From DASZVP01 sp035546935 (GTDB taxonomy: Bacteria; Patescibacteriota; Saccharimonadia; Saccharimonadales; UBA4665), in contig DASZVP010000002.1 in NCBI GenBank assembly GCA_035546935.1, forward strand, positions 372,001 to 436,000: a DNA stretch of 64,000 bases, given 5' to 3'. A model generated the notes under the pieces. It did not search any database, was not told where the DNA came from, and saw only the letters and a list, made by a program, of their open reading frames with translations. Shown here one piece after another: positions 16,278 through 24,648 of the stretch. How positions within the stretch are numbered: the first letter of the stretch is position 1; the number at the start of each line of letters is the position of its first letter. A program made the position numbers and the translations under genes.

Positions 16278-16724
16278 ATGAAAATCTTCATCGGCGCCGA
16301 CCATAACGGCATCAACTATAAACGTGACCTAGCTGCGATGCTGGCCCGCGCCGGGTATGAAGTAATTGATGAAGGAGATGTCAGCCTCGATCCGGCTGAC
16401 GATTTTCCGCAATTCGCGGCCCGCGTGGTTAACGCCATGCTGGCTACCAACGACGAGCAGGCTCGCGGCATTTTAATCTGTGGCAGTGGCCAGGGGATGT
16501 GCATGGCCGCCAATCGTTTTAAGGGTATTCGCGCCAGTCTCTGCTGGAATCAAAGCGAAGCCCGCGCCGCGCGCAACGACGATGACAGCAATGTGTTATG
16601 CCTCAGCTCTCGCCACACTAACCTTGAAGAAGCGGAAGCCATTGTCAGCGCCTGGCTAAACACGCCATTTGCTGGCGCCGAACGCTTCGTGCGCCGCATC
16701 AAACAGCTCGACGAACTGGGCTAA
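16278..16724 (+). CDS. rpiB: Ribose-5-phosphate isomerase B
   Basis: The 148 residues match RpiB/LacAB. The protein starts MKIFIGADHNGINYKRDL and has ILICGSGQGMCMAANRFKGI, with the CGSG active-site Cys, and NDDDSNVLCLSSR. It interconverts ribose-5-P and ribulose-5-P in the pentose phosphate pathway. The start lies 1 nt after the gap stop, and the following small membrane gene begins 2 nt after its stop. Confidence 0.96.
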   Translation: MKIFIGADHNGINYKRDLAAMLARAGYEVIDEGDVSLDPADDFPQFAARVVNAMLATNDEQARGILICGSGQGMCMAANRFKGIRASLCWNQSEARAARNDDDSNVLCLSSRHTNLEEAEAIVSAWLNTPFAGAERFVRRIKQLDELG

Positions 16725-16726
16725 CC

Positions 16727-17167
16727 ATGAAGTTGATCATGCGTTACCCGGCCATTAGCCTGCTGATTATCAGCTTTGTCGCCGCCGTTATAGGTGCATT
16801 TACTTTTTATCAATCGCTGTCTTATGACTTAGCGGTTGGTGCCAACATCGCGTTTTTTTTAACACCAATACCTTTTCTTTTACCTGCCTGGCTTATTGCT
16901 AAAGCTGCCAAGAGCGAAGCTCAGAAAGCCAAGGTCGCTTACGCGCGGGTGCGGAACATGGTGTGGGGATTGCCGATCGCTGTGGCCGGTGCATTAGCTT
17001 GCTTCAGTGCTTACTTTGCTACAAGTATTGATCCAGCTGTACCAAATTCTGCCGGTGAAGATGAGGCCGGCATCGCCATATTTGTTATTTATTTCTATGC
17101 CATGATCGGCGTGCCAATCATTAACGGCTTTTTAGTGCGACGTAAAATTCGGGCGCTGCGAGCCTAG
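16727..17167 (+). CDS. Hypothetical four-helix membrane protein, 146 aa
   Basis: Four hydrophobic helices are visible at about residues 8-28, 38-58, 80-100 and 118-138, with a charged loop KSEAQKAKVAYARVR between the second and third. It ends in a basic tail (RRKIRALRA). I cannot assign a family. It is embedded in the gap-rpiB-rpe-transketolase operon with 2-nt gaps on both sides, so it is co-expressed with sugar-phosphate enzymes. A transport role is possible but unsupported. Confidence 0.7.
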   Translation: MKLIMRYPAISLLIISFVAAVIGAFTFYQSLSYDLAVGANIAFFLTPIPFLLPAWLIAKAAKSEAQKAKVAYARVRNMVWGLPIAVAGALACFSAYFATSIDPAVPNSAGEDEAGIAIFVIYFYAMIGVPIINGFLVRRKIRALRA

Positions 17168-17169
17168 CT

Positions 17170-17805
17170 ATGGCAATGATTTGCCCCACAATTACCGCTT
17201 TCGACACTGCGACCTTCAAGCTGCAAATCGAGCAGGTGCGCGGCTTTGCCAAACAGATTCACATTGATCTGATGGACGGCCAGTTTGCGCCAACGCAGTC
17301 GCCGCCTTTGAGCGAGGTGTGGTGGCCGCACGAGCTCGTGGCCGATATTCATCTGATGTATCAAAAGCCCATGGATTATATTGACCAGCTGATTAAGCTC
17401 AAGCCGCGTTTGGTGGTGATTCACAACGAGGCCGAAGTGCATCACATGGACTTTGCCGCCAAATTGCATGCTCATGACATCGAAGTCGGCTTGGCGCTAT
17501 TGCAAGACACGCCGGTGGAGTGGGCACACCAGATCATGCATTCTTTTGATCACGTTTTAATTTTCAGCGGCGATTTAGGCCGTCACGGGGGTACGGCCGA
17601 TCTATCTTTGCTAGATAAGGTCCGTTATGTCCGCGAACACCACCCGGATGCCGAGATTGGCTGGGACGGCGGCATTAACGCCGATAACGCCAGAGCTTTG
17701 GTGACGGCTGGCGTGCAGATTTTGAATGTCGGCGGCTTTATCCAGCAGTCCGATAACCCGAGCAACGCTTATGCTAAACTGGAAGAAGTTATTAAGAGCT
17801 CATAA
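17170..17805 (+). CDS. rpe: Ribulose-phosphate 3-epimerase-like protein
   Basis: The 211-residue TIM barrel has the epimerase landmarks IHIDLMDGQFAPTQ (first Asp), HLMYQKPMDYIDQL, LVVIHNEAEVHHM and the late IGWDGGIN, then ILNVGGFI. The usual PGFGGQ phosphate loop is replaced by SGDLGRHGG, so it is divergent. The operon context (rpiB upstream, transketolase downstream) supports interconversion of ribulose-5-P and xylulose-5-P. A different sugar-phosphate epimerase activity remains possible. Confidence 0.85.
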   Translation: MAMICPTITAFDTATFKLQIEQVRGFAKQIHIDLMDGQFAPTQSPPLSEVWWPHELVADIHLMYQKPMDYIDQLIKLKPRLVVIHNEAEVHHMDFAAKLHAHDIEVGLALLQDTPVEWAHQIMHSFDHVLIFSGDLGRHGGTADLSLLDKVRYVREHHPDAEIGWDGGINADNARALVTAGVQILNVGGFIQQSDNPSNAYAKLEEVIKSS

Positions 17806-18666
17806 ATGCCAAAACTACCTCTGGAACGACTAGAGACGATTGCCAATGATATCCGCGAAGACATCATCCGGATGTTGGAACACGCCGGCTCCGGCCATGT
17901 CGCTGGCCCAATGGGTGAGGCCGATATCTTTGCGGCGCTTTATTTTGACATTATGAAGCACGATCCCAAGAAGCCGGATTGGGCGGAACGTGACATTTTG
18001 CTGCAAAGCAACGGCCACTGCGTGCCAGTACGTTATGTGACGATGGCTCACGCTGGTTATTTCGACCGCAAGGAGCTAATGACGCTGCGCGAGTTCGGCA
18101 CGCGTTTGCAAGGTCACCCCGAGCGAACGCGTTTACCCGGACTGGAAAACACTAGTGGGCCGCTGGGCAGCGGTCTCAGCCAGGCTTGTGGCATGTCGCT
18201 AGCCATGCGCATGGACGGTCAAAAACATCGCTGGATTTACGTCATGCTGGGTGACGGCGAGCAGGACGAAGGCAATGTCTGGGAAGCTGCCATGCTGGCC
18301 GGCAAGTACAAGCTCAGCAATATTATTGCCATAACCGATCGCAATAACATTCAAATTGACGGTCCAACTGAGTCAGTTATGCCGCTTGAAGATCTGAAGG
18401 CTAAATGGGAATCATTTGGCTGGTTTGTGACCGAAATTGACGGCAACAACATCGAGGCCGTGATTGATGCCTGTGCCATGGGCCGCGCCATCGAAGATAA
18501 GCCAGTGATGATTATTGCTCACACCATCCCAGGCAAGGGCGTAGATTTTATGGAAAATGACTTTAACTGGCACGGTATGGGCAAGTTGCCGGACCCGGAA
18601 CTGGCGCGCAAAGCCCTGCATGAACTACGCACCCTGCGCGGAAAAGTTCGGAGCGAACATGAGTAA
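17806..18666 (+). CDS. Transketolase, N-terminal (TPP-binding) subunit
   Basis: The 286 residues correspond to the first third of a full transketolase. HAGSGHVAGPMGEADIFAAL, LQSNGHCVPVRYV and GPLGSGLSQACGMSLA lead to the TPP/Mg motif GDGEQDEGNVWEAAM with ITDRNNIQID. It must pair with the C-terminal subunit at 18934. The split form is common in archaea and several bacteria. It starts directly after the rpe stop and overlaps the small membrane gene by 8 nt. Confidence 0.95.
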   Translation: MPKLPLERLETIANDIREDIIRMLEHAGSGHVAGPMGEADIFAALYFDIMKHDPKKPDWAERDILLQSNGHCVPVRYVTMAHAGYFDRKELMTLREFGTRLQGHPERTRLPGLENTSGPLGSGLSQACGMSLAMRMDGQKHRWIYVMLGDGEQDEGNVWEAAMLAGKYKLSNIIAITDRNNIQIDGPTESVMPLEDLKAKWESFGWFVTEIDGNNIEAVIDACAMGRAIEDKPVMIIAHTIPGKGVDFMENDFNWHGMGKLPDPELARKALHELRTLRGKVRSEHE

Positions 18667-18937
18667 GCAACGCTCACCACGCAACATTTTGGGCGTGTGG
18701 TTAATTGCTCTGGTCAGCCTGCCTTTGTTGGCAGTCGCTGGCCGAACTTTGGCGTCGGACATTGGTAGTTTTCGTTCCTGCAATTCCAACAGTAACGGCC
18801 TGGTGGTTCGGAGTTGTGGTAAACATGGGCTGAATGCTGGTGACTTAATCTTATTCGTCTTTTTTGTGTTGGCTGCAGTGCTTGCCGTCAGTTTCTGGAC
18901 AGCAGCCGTTTACACCATTAGCCGGAGGCGTAAATGA
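18659..18937 (+). CDS. Small two-helix membrane protein between transketolase halves
   Basis: The 92-residue protein has hydrophobic helices at about 11-30 and 61-85. They flank a short outer loop with two cysteines (SFRSCNSN and VRSCGKHG) that could form a disulfide. The C-terminus is SRRRK. The ATG at 18659 overlaps the upstream subunit by 8 nt, and its stop overlaps the downstream subunit start (ATGA). It is therefore translated together with both halves of one enzyme. I recognise no family. Confidence 0.7.
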   Translation: MSKQRSPRNILGVWLIALVSLPLLAVAGRTLASDIGSFRSCNSNSNGLVVRSCGKHGLNAGDLILFVFFVLAAVLAVSFWTAAVYTISRRRK

Positions 18938-19908
18938 GCGTCATGCACTTAGTTGATCTGGACGGCAAGCTCGAAAGCGAGCCCAACCGCAAAGGCTTCG
19001 GGCGTGGTTTGGTGGCTGCTGGCAAAATCAATCCCAACGTTGTGGCTGCTTGCGCCGATCTGACCGACTCCACCCAAATTAGCCTCTTCGCCAAAGAGTT
19101 TCCAGATCGTTATATCGAAATTGGTGTTGCTGAGCAGAACTTGGTGACTGTCGGTTCTGGTCTGGCGGCGATGGGTAAAGTTCCATTTGTGTCCAGCTAT
19201 GCCGCTTTTAGCCCAGGTCGTAACTGGGAGCAAATCCGCACCACGATTTGTCTCAATGACCGACCGGTTAAGATTATTGGTGCTCACGCCGGTGTCTCTG
19301 TCGGCAAAGACGGTGCGACTCACCAGATGCTGGAAGACATCGGTCTGATGCGGGTATTGCCGAACATGGTGGTGATTGCACCTTGCGACAGTGTTGAGGC
19401 TGAAAAAGCCACATTAGCCATGGCCGCTGACTCGCGGCCCAACTATATGCGGTTGGCCCGCGAAGCGACGCCGATTATCACGACTGCCAAAACGCCGTTT
19501 TCCATCGGCCCGGCTTATGTTTTTCATCCCGGCGAAGACGTTACGCTGATTGCCACCGGCACCATGACTTACCACGCACTGGCCGCGGCCGAACTGCTAT
19601 TTAAAGAAGGAATTGATGCCGAAGTGGTGCACGTGCCGACCATCAAGCCGCTGGATAATGCCACAATTTTGCACTCTGTGCGGAAGACTGGCGCTGTGGT
19701 CACAGCCGAAGAGGGCCAGATTAACGGGGGCTTAGGCAGTGCGATTGCCGAACTGCTTGGCGAAGAATTACCGACACCAATGATCCGGGTTGGTATGCGC
19801 GATCGTTTCGGCGAGTCTGGTGATCCCAATGAACTGCTGGAGTATTTTGGCTTGGACGCTAAACACATCCGTCTAGCGGCGCAGGCCGTAATTAGTAAAA
19901 AGTCTTAA
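18934..19908 (+). CDS. Transketolase, C-terminal (pyrimidine-binding) subunit
   Basis: The 324 residues comprise the Pyr and C-terminal domains: NRKGFGRGLVAAGKINPNVV, IEIGVAEQNLVTVGSGLAAM with the catalytic Glu, HAGVSVGKDGATHQMLEDIG, DVTLIATGTM and VVTAEEGQINGGLGSAIAEL. Together with the subunit at 17806 it transfers two-carbon ketol units in the pentose phosphate pathway. It starts by ATGA overlap with the small membrane gene. Its stop codon overlaps the stop of the convergent gene at 19905. Confidence 0.95.
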   Translation: MSVMHLVDLDGKLESEPNRKGFGRGLVAAGKINPNVVAACADLTDSTQISLFAKEFPDRYIEIGVAEQNLVTVGSGLAAMGKVPFVSSYAAFSPGRNWEQIRTTICLNDRPVKIIGAHAGVSVGKDGATHQMLEDIGLMRVLPNMVVIAPCDSVEAEKATLAMAADSRPNYMRLAREATPIITTAKTPFSIGPAYVFHPGEDVTLIATGTMTYHALAAAELLFKEGIDAEVVHVPTIKPLDNATILHSVRKTGAVVTAEEGQINGGLGSAIAELLGEELPTPMIRVGMRDRFGESGDPNELLEYFGLDAKHIRLAAQAVISKKS

Positions 19909-20375
19909 AAAAGCGACTCTTGCCCAGCAGTCAGGGCAGTTCGGGCAGCAGCGACGCAGGCTGCAAATAGTCGTGGGTCTGGATCTTTAGGTCGCCAGTG
20001 TTCCACTTCACTAGGAAGGTCTAAAGTTATAAAACGATAAGTCGGTTTTGGCTGGCCATATTTACCATAATCAAAGCCACCGTACTGGTTTTGCTCAGGG
20101 TCGAAATGGCTTCTAACAACAATAAAGCCAACGATAGTCGGTCGGTTGGTGCCCCGTGGCTCGGGCTGAAAGTTTATTGACCAGCTTTTGTGTTTACCGT
20201 TGCCAATCCGTTCGCGATTGGCATGCCTTGCATAGCCTGTAAAAGCCGCTTGCTGGCCCTGAACGAAGTCGGCGAACAGATCAAATTCGGCAGCAGTAGT
20301 TTCGCAGGCCGACACTAGCGGTTCTCGAATTTCCAGGGCGGTTAATGCCTCGCCGCCGAACTCAATTTTTGCCAT
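19905..20375 (-). CDS. Hypothetical protein, 156 aa
   Basis: I do not recognise this protein. It is soluble and starts MAKIEFGGEALTALEIREPL. Its centre is polar (KSWSINFQPEPRG, PTIVGFIVVRSHFDPEQN), followed by YRFITLDLPSEVEHWRPKDP and a helical tail. No catalytic motif stands out. On the minus strand TGATAAAAT ends 6 nt before the ATG, so its mRNA is likely leaderless. The gene is divergent from fba and convergent with the transketolase C subunit. Confidence 0.6.
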   Translation of the reverse strand: MAKIEFGGEALTALEIREPLVSACETTAAEFDLFADFVQGQQAAFTGYARHANRERIGNGKHKSWSINFQPEPRGTNRPTIVGFIVVRSHFDPEQNQYGGFDYGKYGQPKPTYRFITLDLPSEVEHWRPKDPDPRLFAACVAAARTALTAGQESLF

Positions 20376-20427
20376 GACCGAATTTTATCATCGCATGCTA
20401 TTATAACCATAAGTATTTAGGATATAT

Positions 20428-21345
20428 ATGTCGCAAACACTGGAACAGATGCGTATGAATTGTGCCCGCGCCCGCGCCCGTATGACGCTAGCTCGCGCCC
20501 AACACTGGGCTTTTGGCGCCTTTAACCTCGATGACGAGGCTACCTTACGTGCCGTGGCCCAAGCGGCCGCCAAGCTCAACGCGCCGGTCTTGGTTGAAGT
20601 CAGTCAGGGCGAAGTCGATGATATTGGTTTGGATAATGTACGTGACTTGGTCGACAACTTTAAGGCTGAATACGGTGTTGAAATGTATGTTAACCTGGAC
20701 CACAGCCCCAGCGTGGAAGCGGCCAAAGACGGTATCGAGGCCGGTTTTGAGTTTATTCACATCGATATATCCCAGGCCAACCACGATGCCACAGATGAGG
20801 ACATTATCAACGCCACGCGTGAAGTTGTTGAGTATGCCAAACTGACCGGTGCTTTGGTTGAAAGCGAGCCGCATTACTTCGGTGGATCGTCCAACATTCA
20901 CAATGAAAAAATTGATTACAAGGAAATTAAAAAGACCTTTAGTACTCCGGAAGGCGCTCGTAAATTTGTCGAAGCCACTGGTATTGATACCTTTGCGGCG
21001 GCAGTGGGCAACCTGCACGGCAAATATCCGGTGCCCAAGGTACTCGATCTCGAACTATTGAGGGAAATTCGAGGCGCCATTGACTGCAACATCTCGTTGC
21101 ATGGCGGCAGCGACACGCCCGGCCACTACTTTAAAGACGCGGTTCAGATCGGCGTGACCAAGATCAATATTAATTCGGATATGCGCTATGCCTACCGCCA
21201 CGCGCTGGAAAAAGTTCTAAAAGAGAACCCCAACGAGATCTCGGTAGCCAAGCTGATCAGCAAAGAAGTCATTCCGGCCGTCCAGGCCGTGGTGGAAGCC
21301 AAACTGGGCGATTTTAACAGCGCCGGCAAGGCTGTGCCGCTGTAA
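20428..21345 (+). CDS. fba: Class II fructose-bisphosphate aldolase
   Basis: The 305-residue zinc aldolase cleaves fructose-1,6-bisphosphate to triose phosphates. It has WAFGAFNLDDEATLRAV, MYVNLDHSPSVEAAKDGI (Asp/His of the active site), LVESEPHYFGGSS, AAAVGNLHGKYP (zinc His), ISLHGGSDTPGHYFKDAV and a GVTKININ phosphate-binding loop. The N-terminal ~20 residues before the barrel are Arg-rich. A TGCTATTAT box near 20396 and AGGATAT before the ATG suggest its own promoter. Confidence 0.95.
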   Translation: MSQTLEQMRMNCARARARMTLARAQHWAFGAFNLDDEATLRAVAQAAAKLNAPVLVEVSQGEVDDIGLDNVRDLVDNFKAEYGVEMYVNLDHSPSVEAAKDGIEAGFEFIHIDISQANHDATDEDIINATREVVEYAKLTGALVESEPHYFGGSSNIHNEKIDYKEIKKTFSTPEGARKFVEATGIDTFAAAVGNLHGKYPVPKVLDLELLREIRGAIDCNISLHGGSDTPGHYFKDAVQIGVTKININSDMRYAYRHALEKVLKENPNEISVAKLISKEVIPAVQAVVEAKLGDFNSAGKAVPL

Positions 21346-21394
21346 TTTTGTTGAATTTCACTAAAATTTAATATTTAAACCGTATAATTTTGAT

Positions 21395-21649
21395 ATGGCA
21401 ATGACCTTGACGAAAGACGATCTCAAAGCTATAGGCAGCGTTATTGATGAACGACTAGACGAGTTCAAGCTGCAGGTAGCCGCCGCTTTTGAGGAAGTAC
21501 ATCGACGTATAGACAAACTTGAATCCAGGATACACGGACTTGAAACAAAAGTAGAAGCTATAGATAAGAAGCTCGATCGTGAAAGTCAACGCAACGATAA
21601 TCAAGATTTAGGTCTTGCAAAGATCCGCCAAGCCTTGCACTCGGCTTGA
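21395..21649 (+). CDS. Small coiled-coil protein (family copy 2)
   Basis: The 84-residue, heavily charged protein is predicted almost entirely coiled coil: FEEVHRRIDKLESRIHGLE is followed by TKVEAIDKKLDRESQRN. It has no Cys and no membrane segment. It resembles the small proteins at 10930 and 62945 in size, heptad pattern and promoter layout, but not clearly in its N-terminal sequence. TATAAT (21383-21388) ends 6 nt before the ATG. The function is unknown; oligomerisation is likely. Confidence 0.68.
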   Translation: MAMTLTKDDLKAIGSVIDERLDEFKLQVAAAFEEVHRRIDKLESRIHGLETKVEAIDKKLDRESQRNDNQDLGLAKIRQALHSA

Positions 21650-21695
21650 TCAGTCGCTAAACTAAAACCATAAGCAGATAAATAAAAGGGTGGGA

Positions 21696-22700
21696 ATGGC
21701 CGACAAACCAGACGTAGTCAGCATCGGTGATATTGTAACCGACGCATTTATTAAGCTGCACGACTCTTACGAGCACACATATCAGAACGACCAAGGTAAG
21801 TGGTTGGCTCTGCCGTTTGGCACAAAGATACCCTATGACGATGTGGAAATTGTTGAAGCTGTGGGCAACGCCAGCAATGCTGCTGTTGCCTTTGCGCGCC
21901 TCGGCCTGAACAGCGCTTTTGTCACCAATGTCGGTGCCGATGCGCACGGCCGCGATATGATCAAGGCCCTGGACAAAAACAAAGTCGACACGCGCTTTGT
22001 CCGCATTAACCCCGGTAAAAAAAGCAACTATCACTACGTCTTACGCTTTAAAGCTGAGCGTACCATTTTAATTAAGCACGAAGAATACGATTATCACTGG
22101 CCGCACCTGCGGCCGGCTGAAGTGCCTGAGTGGGTGTACTTTAGCTCGATAAGTGAGCACGCCATTGAGTATCACGATCAAGTTGCCGACTGGCTGGAGC
22201 AAAACCCGGACGTTAAGCTAGCTTTTCAGCCAGGCACTTTCCAGATGGAAGCCGGTGCTGAGCGCCTGAAGCGCATTTACGCCCGTACAGCAGTATTAAT
22301 TTTGAACCGCGAGGAAGCAGTAACGGTGGGTGGCGGCAATCACGAGGATATTCACGATCTGTTCAATCATTTGCACGCCTTGGGACCGCAAATTGTGGTC
22401 ATCACTGATGGCTCAGCCGGAGCCTATGCTTCGGATGGCGATAACCGTTTTTCGATGCCATTGTACCCTGATCCGGCTCCACCCATTGATCGCACCGGTG
22501 CCGGCGACTCCTTCGCCTCAACCTTTGTGGCCGCGTTAATGAAAGGCAACACCATCGAAGGCGCCCTGCAGTGGGCTCCGATTAATTCCATGAACGTCTG
22601 TCAAAAAGTTGGCGCCCAAGCCGGTCTGTTAACTGAAAAAGAGCTAGAACACTATTTGCGGAACGCGCCGCCCGGCTACCACCCGCAGCGCATGAATTAG
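21696..22700 (+). CDS. PfkB-family carbohydrate kinase
   Basis: The 334-residue ribokinase-like protein has VSIGDIVTDAFIKL at the start, GNASNAAVAFARLGLNSAFV (first PfkB signature region), the ATP-site Asn in LILNREEAVT, and the second signature DRTGAGDSFASTFVAALM with the catalytic Asp. It phosphorylates a sugar or nucleoside, and the substrate cannot be read from the sequence. An in-frame GTG lies two codons upstream, but the ATG at 21696 sits properly behind AAGGGTGGGA. It lies next to fba, so a glycolytic role is possible. Confidence 0.9.
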   Translation: MADKPDVVSIGDIVTDAFIKLHDSYEHTYQNDQGKWLALPFGTKIPYDDVEIVEAVGNASNAAVAFARLGLNSAFVTNVGADAHGRDMIKALDKNKVDTRFVRINPGKKSNYHYVLRFKAERTILIKHEEYDYHWPHLRPAEVPEWVYFSSISEHAIEYHDQVADWLEQNPDVKLAFQPGTFQMEAGAERLKRIYARTAVLILNREEAVTVGGGNHEDIHDLFNHLHALGPQIVVITDGSAGAYASDGDNRFSMPLYPDPAPPIDRTGAGDSFASTFVAALMKGNTIEGALQWAPINSMNVCQKVGAQAGLLTEKELEHYLRNAPPGYHPQRMN

Positions 22701-22793
22701 CCAGCACGCGGCTGTATTTTTTGGCCGCTTATGGTAATCTGTAAGCATAAGGATCTACAGTGGTGCAAAAAGACACAAAAACTGGGGTAAGCA

Positions 22794-24047
22794 ATGACAC
22801 GCTGGCTATCTGATGCCTTAGAGGCGCAGGAACCGGCTTTTCGGCTAGGGCTCCAGCGGCTGGAAGCCGCCAGCGGCCATCCGAACCACGATATTCGCTT
22901 CAGTACAGCCGTGCAGCAGGCCACCAAAGCTAAAATTCTGGAGCTTGGACTGGATCCGAATGACACCACCGCCAGTGAGCTGTATCACGTACTGCTGGAG
23001 CGGGTTAAAGCCGACGATCAAAAGCTGGTAAAGCGCCTGCGAACAGAGGCAGCCCTGAATGTCTCAGCTGATGGTAATGTAGTTGATGGCCTAGCTCAGG
23101 TAGTCCGCCAAGCTGCCGGGCGCCAGAGCTTTTTCGCGCTTAAAAGTGCCAAACTGAAGACTTTGCTGAAGCAGCAACCGCCCAAGAAAGCCATGAAGCG
23201 TCTGGGTTATCGATCGCTCGATTCACTTCTCAAACATGAAGCGCCGGCCGCAATTTTGACAGCCGCTTGGTTTAGCGAGGGCGTGAGTTGGCAAAAGCAT
23301 GTGTTGGATCAGTACAAAAAACTTAGGGCCAGCGATTTCGAAAATCGCCGTCTGAACGTTCTGCGCTTGAGCGGCCGGCGTTGGCAGCAGCTGGCTACGG
23401 AAATTGCCAGCGCACATCAGCATAATCTGGTTAGTTTTAAGGAGTTGGCGACCCTGGTTCTGCTGCCAATGCCGGACGAAGCGCCCGAAGGCTCAACTAC
23501 TGTCAGCCTGGCTCTGGCGCTGCATGAAATTAACGAAATTCGCGCTGGCAGCACTTTCTTAAAGCTGAGCCAGGTGCGGAGTGACTTTGGCGAAGTGGTC
23601 AAAACGGTGGCCAGAGATGAGCCACGACTAACGTCGCAACTGCTCGATCAGGCTGTGCCGTGGCACTTAATCCAGCGTTTCTATGCGCGTTTAACGCACC
23701 AGTTCGACGAAGCTCTGTACGGCCCGCACATTCGGGCAGACGACATGTCCTGGCGCGGCGTGGAAGAGGCTATGGCCGAAATTGAGCCCAGTTTCAGCTT
23801 CTGGCAGCAAACCGGCCACCTGGGCCTACTGCATGGCCGCCAGGTGGTTTCCTTCAATCTTATTGACTCAGCCCTGAGCTACTGCAACGGCCGGGCCTTC
23901 GAGCAGCGCATCAGTCATTATTTCAAGCACTCACTGTGGCATGAGCTTTTGCTGCACTATCTGCAGCGTGTTACAGTAGAGCAAACCGTGTTGGCAGAAT
24001 TACAGCCAGCGCTGGCATCAGAGTCAGTAGAACCAAACAGCATATAA
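22794..24047 (+). CDS. Hypothetical protein, 417 aa
   Basis: I cannot assign a family. The protein is soluble and mostly helical, and lacks a recognisable NTPase or nuclease motif. Segments such as KAMKRLGYRSLDSLLKHEAP and GRRWQQLATEIASAH suggest helical repeats. The length and composition are those of a conserved CPR-type hypothetical. TGGTAATCT upstream and GGGGTAAGC before the ATG give a leadered start. The LOG-fold gene follows after 13 nt, so the two may be co-transcribed. Confidence 0.7.
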   Translation: MTRWLSDALEAQEPAFRLGLQRLEAASGHPNHDIRFSTAVQQATKAKILELGLDPNDTTASELYHVLLERVKADDQKLVKRLRTEAALNVSADGNVVDGLAQVVRQAAGRQSFFALKSAKLKTLLKQQPPKKAMKRLGYRSLDSLLKHEAPAAILTAAWFSEGVSWQKHVLDQYKKLRASDFENRRLNVLRLSGRRWQQLATEIASAHQHNLVSFKELATLVLLPMPDEAPEGSTTVSLALALHEINEIRAGSTFLKLSQVRSDFGEVVKTVARDEPRLTSQLLDQAVPWHLIQRFYARLTHQFDEALYGPHIRADDMSWRGVEEAMAEIEPSFSFWQQTGHLGLLHGRQVVSFNLIDSALSYCNGRAFEQRISHYFKHSLWHELLLHYLQRVTVEQTVLAELQPALASESVEPNSI

Positions 24048-24060
24048 AACAGGGGTGGGA

Positions 24061-24627
24061 ATGTATCAGATCTGCGTATCCGGAGCGGCTAAAGGCGAAA
24101 GTGTTGAAGAGGGTAAAGAGCTCGCCCGCCACCTCGGCGAAGCCATTGCTAAGGCCGGCCACGCTTTGTTAACCGGGGCAACGATCGGCCTGCCTAACTA
24201 CGCCGCTGAAGGCTACAAGGCCGCTGGCGGAAAGATGAGCGTGGGCATCAGCCCAGCCTCCTCGAAGGTTGAGCACGTTATGAAATACCGGTTGCCAATC
24301 AAGGACTACGACACGATCATTTACACTGGGCTACATTATGTGGGCCGCGACACGCTGCTTATCACTTCGTCCGATGCTGTCGTCAGCATAGGCGGCCGCT
24401 TGGGTACGCTCCACGAATTCACCATTGCTCTGGAAACCGATACGCCGATTGGCTTTCTCCAAGGTGCCGGCGGTATCAGCGAAGAAATTCAAACTCTAAT
24501 GGGGCTGGCTCATCCATTGCGTCCCGGGGCGTTCGTAACTTTCAGTGAATCCCCGGAAGAATTGGTCAAGGAACTGACAAAACACCTTGACACCGAGCAC
24601 GCAAAATACCACAATCTCTATAAATAA
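24061..24627 (+). CDS. LOG/SLOG-fold nucleotide-binding protein
   Basis: The 188-residue Rossmann-like protein starts YQICVSGAAKGESVEEG. It has LLTGATIGLPNYAAEGYKAA and ends its core with SIGGRLGTLHEFTIALE, which is the GGxGTxxE signature of lysine decarboxylase-like/LOG proteins. Relatives remove ribose-phosphate from cytokinin nucleotides or sense nucleotides. The activity of this subgroup is not known. A GTG two codons earlier is rejected because the AGGGGTGGGA ribosome site fits the ATG at 24061. Confidence 0.82.
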   Translation: MYQICVSGAAKGESVEEGKELARHLGEAIAKAGHALLTGATIGLPNYAAEGYKAAGGKMSVGISPASSKVEHVMKYRLPIKDYDTIIYTGLHYVGRDTLLITSSDAVVSIGGRLGTLHEFTIALETDTPIGFLQGAGGISEEIQTLMGLAHPLRPGAFVTFSESPEELVKELTKHLDTEHAKYHNLYK

Positions 24628-24648
24628 GCGTAAGTGGGAGTGGGATCA

